From contig OZ020270.1 in assembly GCA_963971225.1 (NCBI GenBank), forward strand, positions 74,478,432 through 74,542,431: a stretch of DNA of 64,000 nt, given 5' to 3'. Of the stretch, positions 21,161 through 32,720 are shown in pieces. A program made the translations under genes and the position numbers. Positions within the stretch are counted from its first letter, which is position 1. Each line of letters begins with the position of its first letter. The stretch comes from Melieria omissa (taxonomy: Eukaryota; Arthropoda; Insecta; Diptera; Ulidiidae). Below the pieces are notes generated by a model. It made no database searches. It was not told where the DNA came from and saw nothing but the letters and a program-made list of their open reading frames with translations.

Positions 21161-21487
21161 CATGGGCTGAAAAGTCTTTGGCCTGACATAGAGATGGCGC
21201 CAAAAATACAGATGTATTATAACATTTATCAAGCCATGCTTTTGTTTCCACTGTATTTTTGCCCATCAAATAGCAATGTTTTATCAAAACACGAAATTCA
21301 CTTTTTTCCATTGTTTACAAAAATTCAGAGGTAGCGTCACTTCGAAAGCAATAACTTGAAAACGAGTCAACCAAATGTCATGAAACTTTGACAGAATCTA
21401 AGTTAAGGATGGTTTTCCATGTACAACACAATAATTCTTAATTTTTGGCGCCATCTCTATGTCAGGCCAAAGACTTTTCAGCCCATG
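21161..21487 (-). mobile_element. Mariner deletion derivative with perfect 46-bp TIRs
   Basis: The first 46 bases (from CATGGGCTGAAAAGTCTTTG at 21161) are repeated exactly inverted at 21442-21487. TA stands on both sides (21159-21160, 21488-21489). On the minus strand a methionine at 21311 opens MEKSEFRVLIKHCYLMGKNT and VETKAWLDKCY, the very N-terminus of a mariner transposase. After about 34 residues it runs straight into the other end. So this 327-bp element is a deletion product of a full mariner, not an unrelated MITE. Confidence 0.88.
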
Positions 21488-21489
21488 TA

Positions 21490-22192
21490 GTATGGGAGAA
21501 GAGCAATAAGCTATGGTTGTTGTTATTGTTGCCGGCTAGGAAATGAAAATTGAATTCGAATTATTTTTGCTTTGTGGTTTATTCTGCGAGCAGCGCAGTG
21601 CGTGCATACGCTGTCGGTAGCAATTTTACGACGGAGTGTAGCGTGCAAAAATATATGAGAACGAATGTCGAAAGAGGGTTACTTATAGACTTAAAAAGTC
21701 ACTACGCTTTAAAATTATCAAACTATTTTTAATTTTGAAGATAGTTAAACGATTTGGTACAATCTTTATGTATGAAATATCTTTTAAATTGTGAATTACA
21801 CATACATATATCGAGAGAAAGCAACACAAAAAAATTATTCTGTCATCATTCAGGACCATCGTTGCTTACTTACTTATGTATTTCTTATAACTTTTTACTT
21901 TATTAAAGATATGTGTGGACATACATTAGACGTGATTAAATGCACAAGTTTGTAATTGCGATTCTACGGAACGTCTCATTTTCATAGGATAGACAAACAA
22001 ATGTTTTGGCCAAACAACTGGGGGCCTAGAGTGGGGATAAAAAGCGTAAGGATAAAATAAGAAATCGCGGCAAGGAGTCATTTATGCCAAAATTAGCGAA
22101 ACCTTAGCCTTTAAGTGCTCATAAGGATATACAAATCTTTTCGCGCAGAAGGTCGATCGCATACTAACGTGAATAAATTTTGTTCTTATCAA
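21490..22192. other. No gene or element recognised
   Basis: AT-rich sequence without coding support. The first 100 bp contain GTTGTTGTTATTGTTGCCGG-like sequence that resembles text just left of the mariner derivative (21110-21130). Confidence 0.5.
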
Positions 22193-22506
22193 CACTAGAA
22201 TGTTCGGATAAGTACAAATGTATCTCCTCGGAGAAGTAAACATAAAATTTTTACACTATTTATTATGCAAGTAGAGTGAGAATCCATGATAGCCTCAAAT
22301 GGTCTGTGCAGATTCTAGAAAAAGATGAGAAAAGAAAAAATGGGTATGTGGTAGTGGGTGGGAGTCGCCAAAAAAACGTCTTCTCATTCTGCTTGGCATA
22401 GGTATAAATGTACCCCCGTGTATTTATATACGTTACACAGGTGCTATCAACAGGGAGTGAGGGTTAATACATTTTGATGAAGAGCTTGTAATGTTCAGAC
22501 AAGTAA

Positions 22507-22832
22507 TAATAATAATTGATTGGCACGACAGCCCGCTTAGGCGAGACTAAGGCCTAACTTCCCGCAACCACCCGTGTTGTGCGTGTGAATTTTGTACGCG
22601 GGTGGAAGGGACCTACAGTTTTATACCGGTTCCGAACGGCAGGTTGGGAGCTTTTTCATAGGCAATTTTTACTTTCAGAGGTTTGCCATTTCCAGCTGAG
22701 AGGACAGCCACCGAAAGAGAAAACGAGTTTCCCGTTATTTTTTTTAGGTGTTACTATATGCAGAATTCGAACTTGCGTCGCTCTGCATGCGACTCGCTGG
22801 ACCGCGCACTAACCAACTGAGCCACGGCGGCA
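22507..22832 (-). mobile_element. SINE family a, copy 1
   Basis: tRNA-derived SINE on the minus strand. Its head (22832 leftwards) reads CCGCCGTGGCTCAGTTGGTT with an A box (TGGCTCAGTTGG) and a B box near GTTCGAATTC; the body has GCCGTTCGGAACCGGTATAA and CTGTAGGTCCC; the tail is an AAT/ATT-rich run. The head abuts AAGTATATAATT and the tail abuts AAGTAATAATAATAATT, suggesting a target duplication. Confidence 0.88.
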
Positions 22833-22920
22833 AGTATATAATTATATTTGTAATAGGAATCACCAGGGGGAGCTCATTCAGGCTGGTTCGCACAATAGGA
22901 CCTGAACGCGAATATTCATT

Positions 22921-23313
22921 GAGATGAAATTTGGTATAGAACCTCCTGGGGCTCATACTAAAAACTGGTACCCATTTGTGCATGGTTCGCCCACTTTTAA
23001 CCCACTTTTTGCAACGAAACAAATAAAAAACAGAGTGAACAACTCAAAAGTTATGCAACAAGATACTACTCGTATCGCTACAGGGAACGTTATAGGAGGC
23101 GGTAAACCGATCGAAACAAGACGTACCGTTGCTGGCTCAAGCACACAAAGTCGTTTGAGCAAGAAAGTTATTGGCACCTGTAAGATTTGTTATTTTCCCG
23201 ACAAATTTAAACGCAAAACGCGCCAATCATGTTGTTCTTGTGAAGACCCAGTATGTTCCGTTCATTCCTCGCAGTCGCCTAACCATGTAAATAATTATAA
23301 TCCACAAAAATAA
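22921..23313 (+). pseudogene. piggyBac transposase C-terminal fragment with Cys-rich domain
   Basis: The translation ends with GTCKICYFPDKFKRKTRQSC followed by CSCEDPVCSVH. The pattern C-x2-C ... RKTR-x-SC-x2-C-x3-C-x2-H is the cysteine-rich DNA-binding domain at the C-terminus of piggyBac transposases. The upstream 75 residues are less conserved. No catalytic Asp motif is present in this window next to it. The stop at 23311-23313 lies about 130 bp from the right end, as expected for piggyBac. Confidence 0.75.
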
Positions 23314-23803
23314 AACTTATTTTTGCACAAGCAAACGTCCACCCGCCGTTTTCTCATTTTGTTTACAACTTAAAGGAAAAATCCCATGGAGGTACATTTG
23401 TACCTACGCCGAGCAAAATACGTTGAGCCGAACACTCTAGTGTTAATAAACACACGTCGGGCATAGCCAGCCAAATTCAGCCAGAAACAAAGTTCATTCG
23501 CTCATCAACACAACAACAACAGCACATCGCCCTTCATTCGCTTCATTGAAAATAACAGTAACTTCTATGGCCGGCATCGAGCGCACGAACTTGCCCTGCA
23601 CCATTCGCCACTTACCGAAGTTACAAAAACAGCAGGGACATAACAGTTATAACGTTTATAGGAAAAAAGTTGGACAATAACTGTTTCACTGTAACAAATA
23701 TTTTAATTGTTACTTATAATTATTATTTTGAAATAATTATTTTTACATCTATGTATAACTATTATTCGTGACAAATATTTTTTCTGTTACCTAATAACTG
23801 TTA

Positions 23804-25141
23804 CACTGAGCAACAGCCAAAATTTTTCCGAGTTCTAGTAAACCTTTTCTAAAGGATTTTTGGACGCTGATTACAACTGCGTACTTAGTTTTTTGATTTT
23901 TTGAGCAGTTTGTAAGTTATTGGTGGTTTTTGCTAGGAGGTGTTTTCCACGTTTTTTCATCTTTGAATTTTTATTGCATTTGTAATATGTTGAAAAACAC
24001 GATAATTTTTTTATGACACAATAACGAATCCTCAAGCTATAATTCTGACCATAGTCGATTTCGATTGGTCAAGGGTTAACATGGCTATGGCCCTTCAAAG
24101 TTCAATTTTCGCGAATTTTTCATAAAAATTCATTAAAAATCGGTGTTGCAATTTTCAACTAGGAGTTAGTGTGCAATGTATAGTGTAAGGTTGTAACTTA
24201 AACTTATAGAACAGATTTTTTGCATTGTATGTGCCATTCTCGGCCTATGCTCGTTAGAGTGTAAATGCGACTTCATCTTCTGAACACGTGTTTGTATTGA
24301 AATCCCCTAATGCTTTTCGCGTCATTGACGAAAGTAGCTAAAGTATTTTCGCAAGCGTCAATATTTGTCTTTTCAAGGGCATTAACAAAATTTGAATTGG
24401 TTCGTTACCGTAGGAGATATTCTAAAAAGAGTTGCATCACACAAGTAAAAATTTCAAACAAACACACTTAGCAAACTACTTGCTGTTTTTCCATATTTCA
24501 CTGCGACATATTTTTAGGGCGCAAAAAAAATCAAAATCAAAGCTGAAAATTTTATGAATCAAGGGCATTTGATGAATGTGAGCATTTTCATACTGCTGCC
24601 TAAAAGTGTGCTCCGATATTATAGCTCAAAAGTAAATCCTTGCTTTTGTTGCTGAATTTATCAATGGAGAACTTACATATTTGTACACATACTCTATTAC
24701 AAACATCGTATTTCAAAAATTTCTTTTTTAATTGAAAGCCCCAACATTCTTCTTTCACTATATGACAATATATATTTTTTGGAAGAAAAATTCTTTTGTG
24801 TATTCGCAATCTTGCAAAGTAACTGAAAATTTGACTTTGCAAATGAATAACTCTTGCAAATTTGAACCGATTTTAATGTTTTAAATTTGAAATACATAGT
24901 TAGAGTATTGTTAATCTATGTTAAAAAAATGGCATTTTAGACTTCAGGTTTGTAGAAGCTGCATACGTATAATGGCCAAAAAACATGGAAAACGCCCTCC
25001 GAGGAAAACCATCAATATTTCTTAAGCCGCTCAAACAATCAAAAAACTAAGTACGCAGTTGTGATCAGCGTCCAAAAATGCTTTAGAAAAGTATGGTTTG
25101 ATTTCAGAAAAAAAAAATAAGGTCGATTTTGTTGCTCTGTG
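23804..25141. mobile_element. Long-TIR element inside the minisatellite
   Basis: Termini CACTGAGCAACA and TGTTGCTCTGTG; the outer 170 bp are inverted copies, with strong matching in TTTTTGGACGCTGAT and AACTGCGTACTTAGTTTTTT (23861-23905 against 25030-25075). The 1-kb interior has no recognised gene. Because it lies in a repeat array, a target duplication cannot be assigned. A hAT-like origin is possible but not shown. Confidence 0.7.
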
Positions 25142-25218
25142 TTATCAGCAAGAAATATTTTTTCCAACGGTAACGTTTATTTTTTGAAAAATATTTTTTC
25201 CGTCATCGCATAACTGTT

Positions 25219-26938
25219 ATTTTATTTTTTTTTTTTATAGACGACCCAACGCGCAGGGGATGACCCCTATAAATGCGAGGCATTGCGCTGGTTCAGGAAG
25301 GATATATAGGTTGGGAGAGAGGAAGTTGGGTGAAGAATTTATGGACTCTTGCCTTGAATCCATCAAGATCATAGGTGCTGGGGAAAACATCTGCAGGGAG
25401 ACCATTCCACAATCGCGCTGTTCGGGCCAGGAACGAACTTTCTCTGTAGTGCGTAGTGCGCTGAAACATCGTTTCGACGTGGAATGCATAGGCACCAGTG
25501 TTCAAACGGGTTGCCCGTGGGAATACCCGGAGTGATGGCATCAAGCTGCTCATCTCCACTGAGCAATTACCGAAAAAGTATCGGTAGAATAACACCACAC
25601 ATGCCACGTTTCGACGATGCTCCAAGGAGTCAATAGAGCTGGATGCCCTACTGTCCCCTATAAGTTTAATCGCACGGTTTTGCACCCGATCCAGGAGCTC
25701 CAAATGGGTTTTTGAAGCCCCTGCCCATAGGTGCGAGTTAAACTCCATTTTAGGTCGGATATAGGTGGTATAAATAATGCGGAGATCGGACGGGGTGAAA
25801 TATTTTTTGCACCGCTTTAAGAAGCCAAGGCACTTGGCTGCTTCTTTCGACACGCCAAAAATATGATCGTTCCAACGAAGATCGTTCTTAATGGACATGC
25901 CCAGAACATCAAGAGCTGCCGATTCCGCAATACTCACACCATCCATAACCAGGGATGTGTTGGAATGTTGGGAGACTCGCTTGTGGGATAACAGGCAACA
26001 TTGGGTCTTGCGAGGATTAAAATCGACCCTGTTCGCTTGACCCCACTTGGAGATTGTTTGTAGGTCGCTATTAAGTGTGTCATTCATACGGCGCCGTTCT
26101 CTCTCAATCTCCACAAAGCTGGGGCGCTTTGTGAAGGAGTATGAATGACAAATGGTGCTGTCATCCGCAAACGAGTAGATGGGATTCTTCGTCAACGACA
26201 ATAGGTCGTTGATGAAGATAAGGAAAAGGGTTGGAGAAAGGACCGAACCCTGCGGCACTCCCGCGCTAAGGGAATGCTTTTCCGAGGCTATGCCGTCTAT
26301 TACAACACGAATAGAGCGATCATAGAGGAAGCTCGTAATCCAACGAGAGAAGATACTACCGACGCCATAGGCAATCAATTTAGACACGAGTGCTTTATGC
26401 CACACCCGGTCAAAGGCCTTAGAAATATCCAGTGCAACAACCTTGCTTTCACCGAGGTTTAGAATGCTATGGTTCCATTTCTCGGTGAGGACCGCCATAA
26501 GGTCTCCCGTCGATCGCTGTCTTCGAAAGCCGTATTGGCGGTCACTTAGCAGTCTATTGTGCTCCAGATATTTCACAAGGTTGAAGTTTACAATGCTTTC
26601 CATTACTTTGGAAAGCACCGAACAGATTGCTATAGGTCGGTAGTTCGCAGGGTCAGTAGTCTTGCCTTTTTTAGGAACTGGTTGAACATTTGCTACCTTC
26701 CAACATGTCGGAAATACACCTGTGGTGTATGACATGTTGAAAAGTTTGCGTAATGGACAAGCCAGTGAGGTAGCGCACTTTTGTAAAACAAGGGCTGGGA
26801 TGCCGTCCGGCCCTGAAGCCTTATTTACATCGAGATTTGCAAGCACTCTTTTAACTACCCGTGTCCGAAAATGAATTTCTGGCATAGAGCAAGATACGTT
26901 TTCGACTACGGGCAGTGGTTGATCGCTGGGAGGCAGAG
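25219..26938 (-). mobile_element. 5'-truncated LINE (CR1/L2-like) in the minisatellite
   Basis: A-rich tail on the minus strand (plus 25219-25239), then a long intact RT frame running to the upstream edge of the insertion at 26938, where minisatellite sequence resumes immediately. The endonuclease and ORF1 are missing, the usual result of incomplete target-primed reverse transcription. Confidence 0.85.
25293..26938 (-). pseudogene. Reverse transcriptase of a truncated LINE, open frame
   Basis: An uninterrupted frame of about 545 residues. Motifs in order: KASGPDGIPALVLQ, FPTCWKVANVQPVPKKGK, NYRPIAICSVLSKVMES, GFRRQRSTGDLMAVL, VVALDISKAFDRVWH, SAGVPQGSVLSPTLFLIFIN, YSFADDSTICHSYSF (catalytic FADD), KWGQANRVDFNPRKTQC, LDVLGMSI, then the thumb and C-terminal region ending FKARVHKFFTQLPLSQPIYP. 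The methionine at 26885 is internal; the frame is open to the truncation point. No stops, so it is young or under little decay, but it lacks its endonuclease and cannot be autonomous. Confidence 0.88.
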
Positions 26939-27335
26939 AGAAAAATATTTTTTACGTTGCTCGGTAACGTTTATTTTGTGAGAAATATTTTTTACGTTGC
27001 TCGGTAACGTTTATTTTGTGAGAAATATTTTTTACGTAGCTCGGTAACGTTTATTTTGTGAGAAATATTTTTTACGTTGCCAGTAACTATTATGAATGGG
27101 AAATATTTCTTTTACGTTGACTGATAACTATTATTTTGCAATATATATTTTTTACGTTGAAAATACCGGCACACAAAAGAAAGAGATGTCTGATCGGTGA
27201 ATGCGACTATAAATTGTCTGTGGAATTAGGTTAGGTTTAAAGCATTTCTCCATTTGTAAATTCTTTTGAAAACTTTGAGGTGCAAAATAAATAAAAACCA
27301 GGAACTACAGTTCGCTTTTTGGAGCCCATACATAT

Positions 27336-27748
27336 TGAAACGAAGAGGCACTCTGTGCTGTGCATGAACGCTTTTCCAAGCATACTTTTTGGCATGCACT
27401 TTGAAGTACGGCAAATTTGGTATAATTGGTATAGTCCGATATGGCAAGGATGGTTCTTGAAGAAATGGGCTGTGCGAGAATGGTCGAGCGCTTTCCAATT
27501 GAAAGTTGCAAGAAACTTCGGCGCGATAAGAAAACTGGTATAAAAGCAGCAGTGTGCAGTGCAATGGGTCGAGTCGGTGTTGAGCAAGCAATGGGAAACA
27601 TGCAATAGTAGTAGTGTAAAGTAGAACAAATGTAAATTGGTAAATAAAGTGACTGTTAGTTTTACTGCGTTTGCGCTGAATAATTGAAGTTGTTTTATTT
27701 TCAAACCCAATCCAAAAACGAACTCAGAGAACTTGGATTTTCGTAACA
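27336..27748 (+). mobile_element. Solo LTR, same family as 58389
   Basis: 413 bp, TGAAACGAAGAGGCACTC to GATTTTCGTAACA. ATAT on both sides (27332-27335 and 27749-27752). A TATA box (GGTATAAAAGCAGCAG) near 27538 and an AATAAA near 27642 fit LTR promoter and polyadenylation signals. It interrupts a hAT transposase fragment. Confidence 0.92.
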
Positions 27749-27752
27749 ATAT

Positions 27753-27935
27753 TTAGATTCAATGTTTCTTGGCAAAATCTCTTTGGAGAGCATTATATTG
27801 TTGATTGTATCAATTTCTAGCTTATTTCTAAGTTTAGTTTTAATAAAAAAAAGTTCAGAACATTTTCGCTTTGCAGAGCTATGAGGCAGTGTAAGCAAGG
27901 TGCCACTTGAAGGTACCACTTTCGATTATTACAGT
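27753..27935 (-). pseudogene. hAT transposase C-terminal fragment
   Basis: Minus-strand translation gives GTLLTLPHSSAKRKCSELFF and IKTKLRNKLEIDTINNIML followed by SKE. This is the hAT dimerisation segment (usually PHSSA-x-x-ERxFS, then TKxRNRL). The piece is short, and the LTR insertion at 27748 cuts its 3' side. Confidence 0.7.
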
Positions 27936-28207
27936 TTACGTTATATGTAATAATAATCAAATTTACAATCTAATAAGTATTTGCATCACTGTTATTGTCA
28001 TTTTTTTATGCGAAAGAGAGAGCAAAATATGCATAAAACATACAAGGTGAACCAAGCAAAAAAAAACTACCAAATCGCAGAGTGTGCTACCAACAGTGTT
28101 GTGACTAATATATTAAAGTAGTGTAACTAATTACGTACTATAGTACTTTTGCTTTAAAAATGTAGTGTAACTAGTTACTTTTCCCAAAAGTAATCACCTT
28201 CAGTAAT

Positions 28208-29480
28208 TTTTTTTTTTTTTTTTTTTATTACAAACATTATAACAATAAAAAGAACAATGTTTGATGACACTACAACTAGTTACTTAACTAACGAGCAGTT
28301 TGCATATATTAAATTGAGTTTATGTTAAGGAATAGAAGTTTCCTATTTCTTTAGTTAGCCATAAGTTCTTGAGGCCTTTTGCGTTTTAGGCGATGAGTAG
28401 CACATACATTGCTAAGAATGCTTCTAGCTTCTTCATTCACATGCGCTAGAAGTCTGCAATGATGAGCACCTGATTGTTTTTTAATCTCGTCTTGTACCAT
28501 GTTCACTTTAAGGTCACGGTGGATGTCGGCATTTCTGACAAACCAAGGTGCTTTAACGATGCCTCTAAGGACTTTATTTTGGAAACGTTGAATTATTTTT
28601 ATGTTTTCATCGCTTGCACAACCCCACAATTGCGCCCCGTAGCTCCACATAGGTTTAAGAATTTGTTTATAAATTAAAAGTTTATTGTGAATGGACATTT
28701 TTGAGTTCCATCCGATTAGCCAGTTCATTTTCGAAAGTCTTATATTAAGTTCAGTTCGTTTAATTTTGATGTGTTCCTTCCAACGTAATTTTTTCATCAA
28801 GGGTAATTCCGAGATATTTTGCTGTGTTAGCATATGGTATTTTATCACCAGCTAGTATTATTGGCATATATTGAATCTTTCTGTTTGTGAAGTTTACGTG
28901 CACTGATTTGCTGCTATTTAACTTTATTCTCCACGTTTTTGTCCATGCCAAAATTGAGTTCATTGCTTGCTGTAGGTTTTTTGCAGCTTTAGACTCTGTG
29001 TTCTCAACGCACAGTATAGCCGTGTCATCAGCAAAAGTTGCAGTCATACTACCTGGTGTAAGTGGTAGGTCTCTTGTAAATAAGAGGTACAGAATTGGGC
29101 CAAGGATACTTCCTTGCGGTACACCTGCCTTTATTTCAACAAGGTCAGAATATTCCTTCCCCTGCTTGATTCGAAAGTATCTTTGTGTAATATATGACTC
29201 AAGTAAGGCACAGAATTCACGTGGGAGGCAGGATTGTAGCTTAAAGATAAGTCCTTCATGCCAGACTTTGTCGAATGCCTGTGCGACATCAAGAAACACC
29301 GCTGAGCATACATTTTTATCCTCCAAAGATTTTTCAATAATGGTGATAATTCTGTGAACTTGCTCCAAGGTTGAGTGTTTACGTCGGAAGCCAAATTGAT
29401 GGGAGGGTATTAAGTTCTTTGACTCGATTATTGGTTTTAACCTTTCTAGTATGAGTTTCTCAAATAGCTTTGAAAGTAAT
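28208..29480 (-). mobile_element. 5'-truncated Jockey-like LINE
   Basis: Poly(A) tail on the minus strand (plus run of T, 28208-28228), an RT remnant, and a 5' truncation at 29480 where the host hAT-MITE sequence AAGTAATATTACT resumes. AGTAAT-type words on both sides could be the target duplication but are also common in the host. Confidence 0.85.
28360..29480 (-). pseudogene. Jockey-type reverse transcriptase fragment
   Basis: In order: FEKLILERLKPII and HQFGFRRKHSTLEQVHRI (near 29460-29370), VCSAVFLDVAQAFDKVWHEG, IKAGVPQGSILGPILYLLFT, ATFADDTAILCVE (catalytic FADD), TKTWRIKLNSSKSVHVNFTN and AKYLGITLDEKI. After a frameshift near 28765 comes LRWKEHIKIKRTELNIRLSK, IYKQILKPMWSYGAQLWGCA and NADIHRDLKVNMVQDEIKKQ, the standard Jockey C-terminus. 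FADDTAIL and the KYLG motif are typical of Jockey. N-terminal endonuclease is missing. Confidence 0.88.
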
Positions 29481-30439
29481 ATTACTACTTTTTTTCAAGT
29501 TACTTATTACAATATTACTTTTTAGTCAACAAAGTTCTGAATTTCATGTAAAACAGCAGCACTGACAACATAATTAAGATGTATTACAATTATACAACGC
29601 TGCACTTGTTCATACTAAACATAGCTCGCGTGTTTCATTTCCAACTGAGTTTGGTAGTGGAGAAACAATTAACCCTTCGATGAGTGACAATTCAGAACTT
29701 CACGGCCGTGTGACAAGGTTCGTAGGGACCTTTTTTTTTGAAAATTAGGGTTTTTCATGAAAATTTTTTTTTTTTTTTTTTATTATTGTGTTTTTATTGT
29801 TTATAACTAAATACTACATACTAAAATAAAATTTTTTAATTTTTTTTGGCTCCATTTTTCTTAATTTTACTATGAAAAAGCTTTAAAACTATTGTTGTTG
29901 AGCGTGTTCCAAGTGTTCCATCGCTGCAAGTGTTGCAGCGATGTAGAACTGCGCTGTGTTCTCCACAAACAGCGTTGCCACATCCGAAGCAGTAGGCCCT
30001 CGTTTTCCGCTGCCGCCCGCACTCAGAACGGCAAAGGCGACATGACGGTCTATTCGCCCTAGCCGCAAACGACGCACTATGGCCCGGTTTTCCATTTTTC
30101 GTTGCAAAAATCATAACTTCTGAACCAATAAAGATATTTAAAAAATTTAAACTGCATCTGAAAGTGTAATATCTAAGCTTTAAATGGGCAAAAAACAGGG
30201 TGCCACAGTAACAGGGGGCTTTAAAATTCGTTGCCATAGTTAAGATTTAGTAAAACTTCATACTACAATGAAATTACTTATTTGTTTGCATTCAAAAATA
30301 ATTTTTTTAATATATTTTTTCTAATAAATTAATATAATTTATTGATTCATACGTAATTAAAAAAAAAAATTACATTTTTTTTGAAAGTTAGATTTTTTCA
30401 AAATCGCTATCTACGCTGGAAGGAATGTCTAATAATGAA

Positions 30440-32200
30440 ACCATTTCTAAGCTGTATCTGTAAGTTCTTTTTGTGATCTTACAAATCTCATAGATGAAAT
30501 AACTGGATCAGAAGAGACTGCTAACATATTGAAAAGGTCTTCATTTTGTCTAGTTCGTGATATTTTGCAAGTGTTCATACATTTATACCTTTTGTAGTCC
30601 TTATTTTTGCATTCTTGAGCTTCTTCAGACAATTCTCCTATTGGTAAGCATCCTTTCCATGTGCTAGGTTAGGTTAGGTTAGGTTAAAGAAGGGGAGTGT
30701 GCATTTGCACTTCCACTCGGAGGCCCTGTTGGGCCCATTGTGATTCCCTTCATTTTTATTTTTCCGGTGCCTTCCCTTATCTGTTCGGTTCCCTGTAGAT
30801 CCAGACCGGATCTTTTGGGAACCATTTGGTCTTCGCGAGGAAGTTGTGTAGATCAGTGATCTTTGCATCCGCTACCTCCACAAGTTCACCGAAGAACCTT
30901 GCCCCAAGAGTTTGGAGCCGTCGGTTCTGTAGTGATGGACAGTGGCAAAGCAGGTGCTCGACCGATTCCACAGCCTCCTCGTCTCTTCCATGTGCTAAAA
31001 TTTTATGTACCGTAGGAGTAAGTTTCTTCTCAGGATACTTCTGAAGCAGCAGATCGGCAGTTTTGGATGCATATTCACCAAATTTAGGTCCATTAACCAT
31101 TTCCTTGCAATTCAAAATTACTCCCAATCAACTCCAGTTATTCGAGCAGTCACTTCATCGTTTTCAAAAAACCTGCGTGAAGAGTTGCGTTACTTTGGAG
31201 AGTCTACTTTCAGCCCAAGCTCTTTGAAGAATACCACTTGAATTATTTTTTTCCTGATATTCTGCTTTTCTTTGGGTGTTGCGTTGTCCTCGAAAACTTC
31301 CCCATGTCGTGGTAGCATATACGCCAACTTCAAGACAAATTCCATACATCTTATCCGTGCATGCAAAGGAGATATTCCATACTCATAATTATGTTCGTCA
31401 CTTGTTGATTCATCCAATTTTTGGAAGTCTTTTTGATTTTTTTTTACAGATTGCACATTTCATTGTCGATGAAGTATTAGTTAATTGATTTAAAACTTTC
31501 CCGTCGATCATAGTCAGGAGAAAATCATACTTTATAGTAATAGATTTCCCTTCGTCGATTTCAAGTACTGTTGGTTTTAATTCAGCAATTTGTTTTTTTA
31601 CATCACTGACTGTGGCTTTTATGGGTTCCGAAGACTCCTTCGCATATTTAAACAATATCGGACGGCACAATTTAACTGATGAAGGCCGTGGGTTTTTCCA
31701 ATATTCTGAAGCCTCACCTTTTAGTCGTAGGGGAACAACAGAAGCCATAAACATATTAGCATCTGTAACAGTTGTATCGTCCGTATTTATTGTTTGTTTA
31801 TAGGCGCTCTTTCCTGATGATCCATCACAGCCCCACTTGCTAACTAATGTTATGCTTTCTGGAAGAGATTTCAACTTGTCTTCAGAGAAAGTCTCCAATG
31901 ATTCGCTTTGGACTTGCTAACCCAACTGCTTCTGTTATATGAGCCTTAATATTTTCTTCGTCCTTTTTTCATGGACAATGCTTCAGAAAGATGACCCGTG
32001 GCGATATCTTGAGTAGCATCTTACAACTTCCTTTTCCTTGTGAAGGTCGAACACTCGGCTATAGTTTTTGTTGGTCTCCCTCTAGTTCGGTCGGTTCATG
32101 TATGGGGCTGCTCTTCGTCAAATCTACTAACATCTGTTAGCCACTTTTCATACTTTTTTTCAAATGTTTTCGCGCAACGATTCGCGGCTTGCCAATTGGT
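30440..32200 (-). pseudogene. Transib transposase (RAG1-like) remnant
   Basis: Reading minus with several frame changes: FEKKYEKWLTDVSRFDEEQ near 32160; a GRPTKTIAECS-like segment near 32070; LVSKWGCDGSSGKSAYKQT (31830, first catalytic Asp region), VPLRLKGEASEYWKNPRPSS, LCRPILFKYAKES, ITIKYDFLLTMIDGKVLNQL (second Asp), KCAICKKKSKRLPKI, NYEYGISPLHARIRCMEFVL, a PTVHKILAHG segment near 31000, then, after the inserted LINE, SEEAQECKNKDYKRYKC and NEDLFNMLAVSSDPVISSMR. These segments occur in this order in Transib transposases. Stops and frameshifts are frequent. Confidence 0.85.
30667..30983 (-). mobile_element. LINE 3'-end fragment with TTAGG-like tail
   Basis: The target duplication TTCCATGTGCTA appears on both sides (about 30655-30666 and about 30984-30996), inside the Transib coding region. 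On the minus strand it carries the end of an ORF2 (EEAVESVEHLLCHCPSLQNR, RLQTLGARFFGELVEVADAK), a short 3' UTR with TCACAATGGGCC, and three to four CCTAA-type repeats at the very end. It is a severely 5'-truncated relative of the LINE at 15594. Confidence 0.85.
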
Positions 32201-32344
32201 TTTAGTTTTGGTGTAAATAAAATGAAGTTGGCTTGTCATGTCCTCGTATTCTTCTATGTTATGTATTTTACTTATGTTCTTAATTCTTTCAAAATAGGCG
32301 TAACGAAGTCTTGCTCAGTTTTTGAAGCTCTAAACACCTCAAAT

Positions 32345-32720
32345 AATTTGGAATTTGCTAGAGACATTACACTCGTATCACTCAATAAGATTTACTGCGA
32401 ATTACAGAACTTTTCATTTAAAGCGAACTTCGAGGGACTGGGCAAAATGGTTCGTTTTAACCGAAAGTACGCTTCAAAAGGGGTCCGCAATAAGCGAAAA
32501 CATAAAGCGCGTACTTGAAATTGGTTCGTTTTAAGCGGGTTCGTTATAAACGAAACGCACTGTATATTTGAAAATACTATTCACGGCTAATTCAAGCTTC
32601 AGAATACTTGCGATAAGCTTTACACTCGTATGACTCAATAAAAAATATACTGCGAATTATATTTAAAAATACTATTCGCGACTAATTCAAGCTGCACAGA
32701 ATACTTGCGATAAGCTTTAA
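32345..32720. repeat. Tandem repeat, unit about 90 bp, in the Transib leader
   Basis: Units share TTACACTCGTATGACTCAAT, ATACTGCGAATTA, ATTCGCGACTAATTCAAGCT and GAATACTTGCGATAAGCTTT. Two good copies (about 32560-32650 and 32650-32720) and a partial one at 32365-32410 are visible. Between 32720 and 33500 I see no gene. Confidence 0.65.

Larger units (their letters stand above)
22193..23442 (+). mobile_element. piggyBac remnant keeping only the transposase tail
   Basis: Inverted ends CACTAGAATGTTCGG (22193) and CCGAACACTCTAGTG (ending 23442) agree in 14 of 15 positions. TTAA follows the right end (23443-23446); the left side reads TCAA, so one base has changed. Inside both ends lie inverted copies of GTACAAATGTA. 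A SINE (22507-22832) sits in it. The only coding remains are the transposase C-terminus. Confidence 0.78.
23640..27165. repeat. AT-rich minisatellite, unit about 36-41 bp, in three blocks
   Basis: The clearest block (26938-27165) repeats AGAAATATTTTTTACGTTGC TCGGTAACGTTTATTTTGTG (about 40 bp) at least five times. Related, more diverged units occur at 23640-23803 (for example AATATTTTTTCTGTTACCTA) and 25142-25218 (AAATATTTTTTCCAACGGTA). The blocks were one array, now split by a long-TIR element (23804-25141) and a LINE (25219-26938). Confidence 0.8.

Noticed and set aside
20878..21600. A complete third X element around the mariner derivative
   Set aside because: The left end is good, but no right end with CTTATAT was found, so only the terminus is listed.
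30664..30686. TTAGG repeats as a telomere
   Set aside because: Only three to four units, always at the 3' end of a LINE or SINE in mid-sequence.
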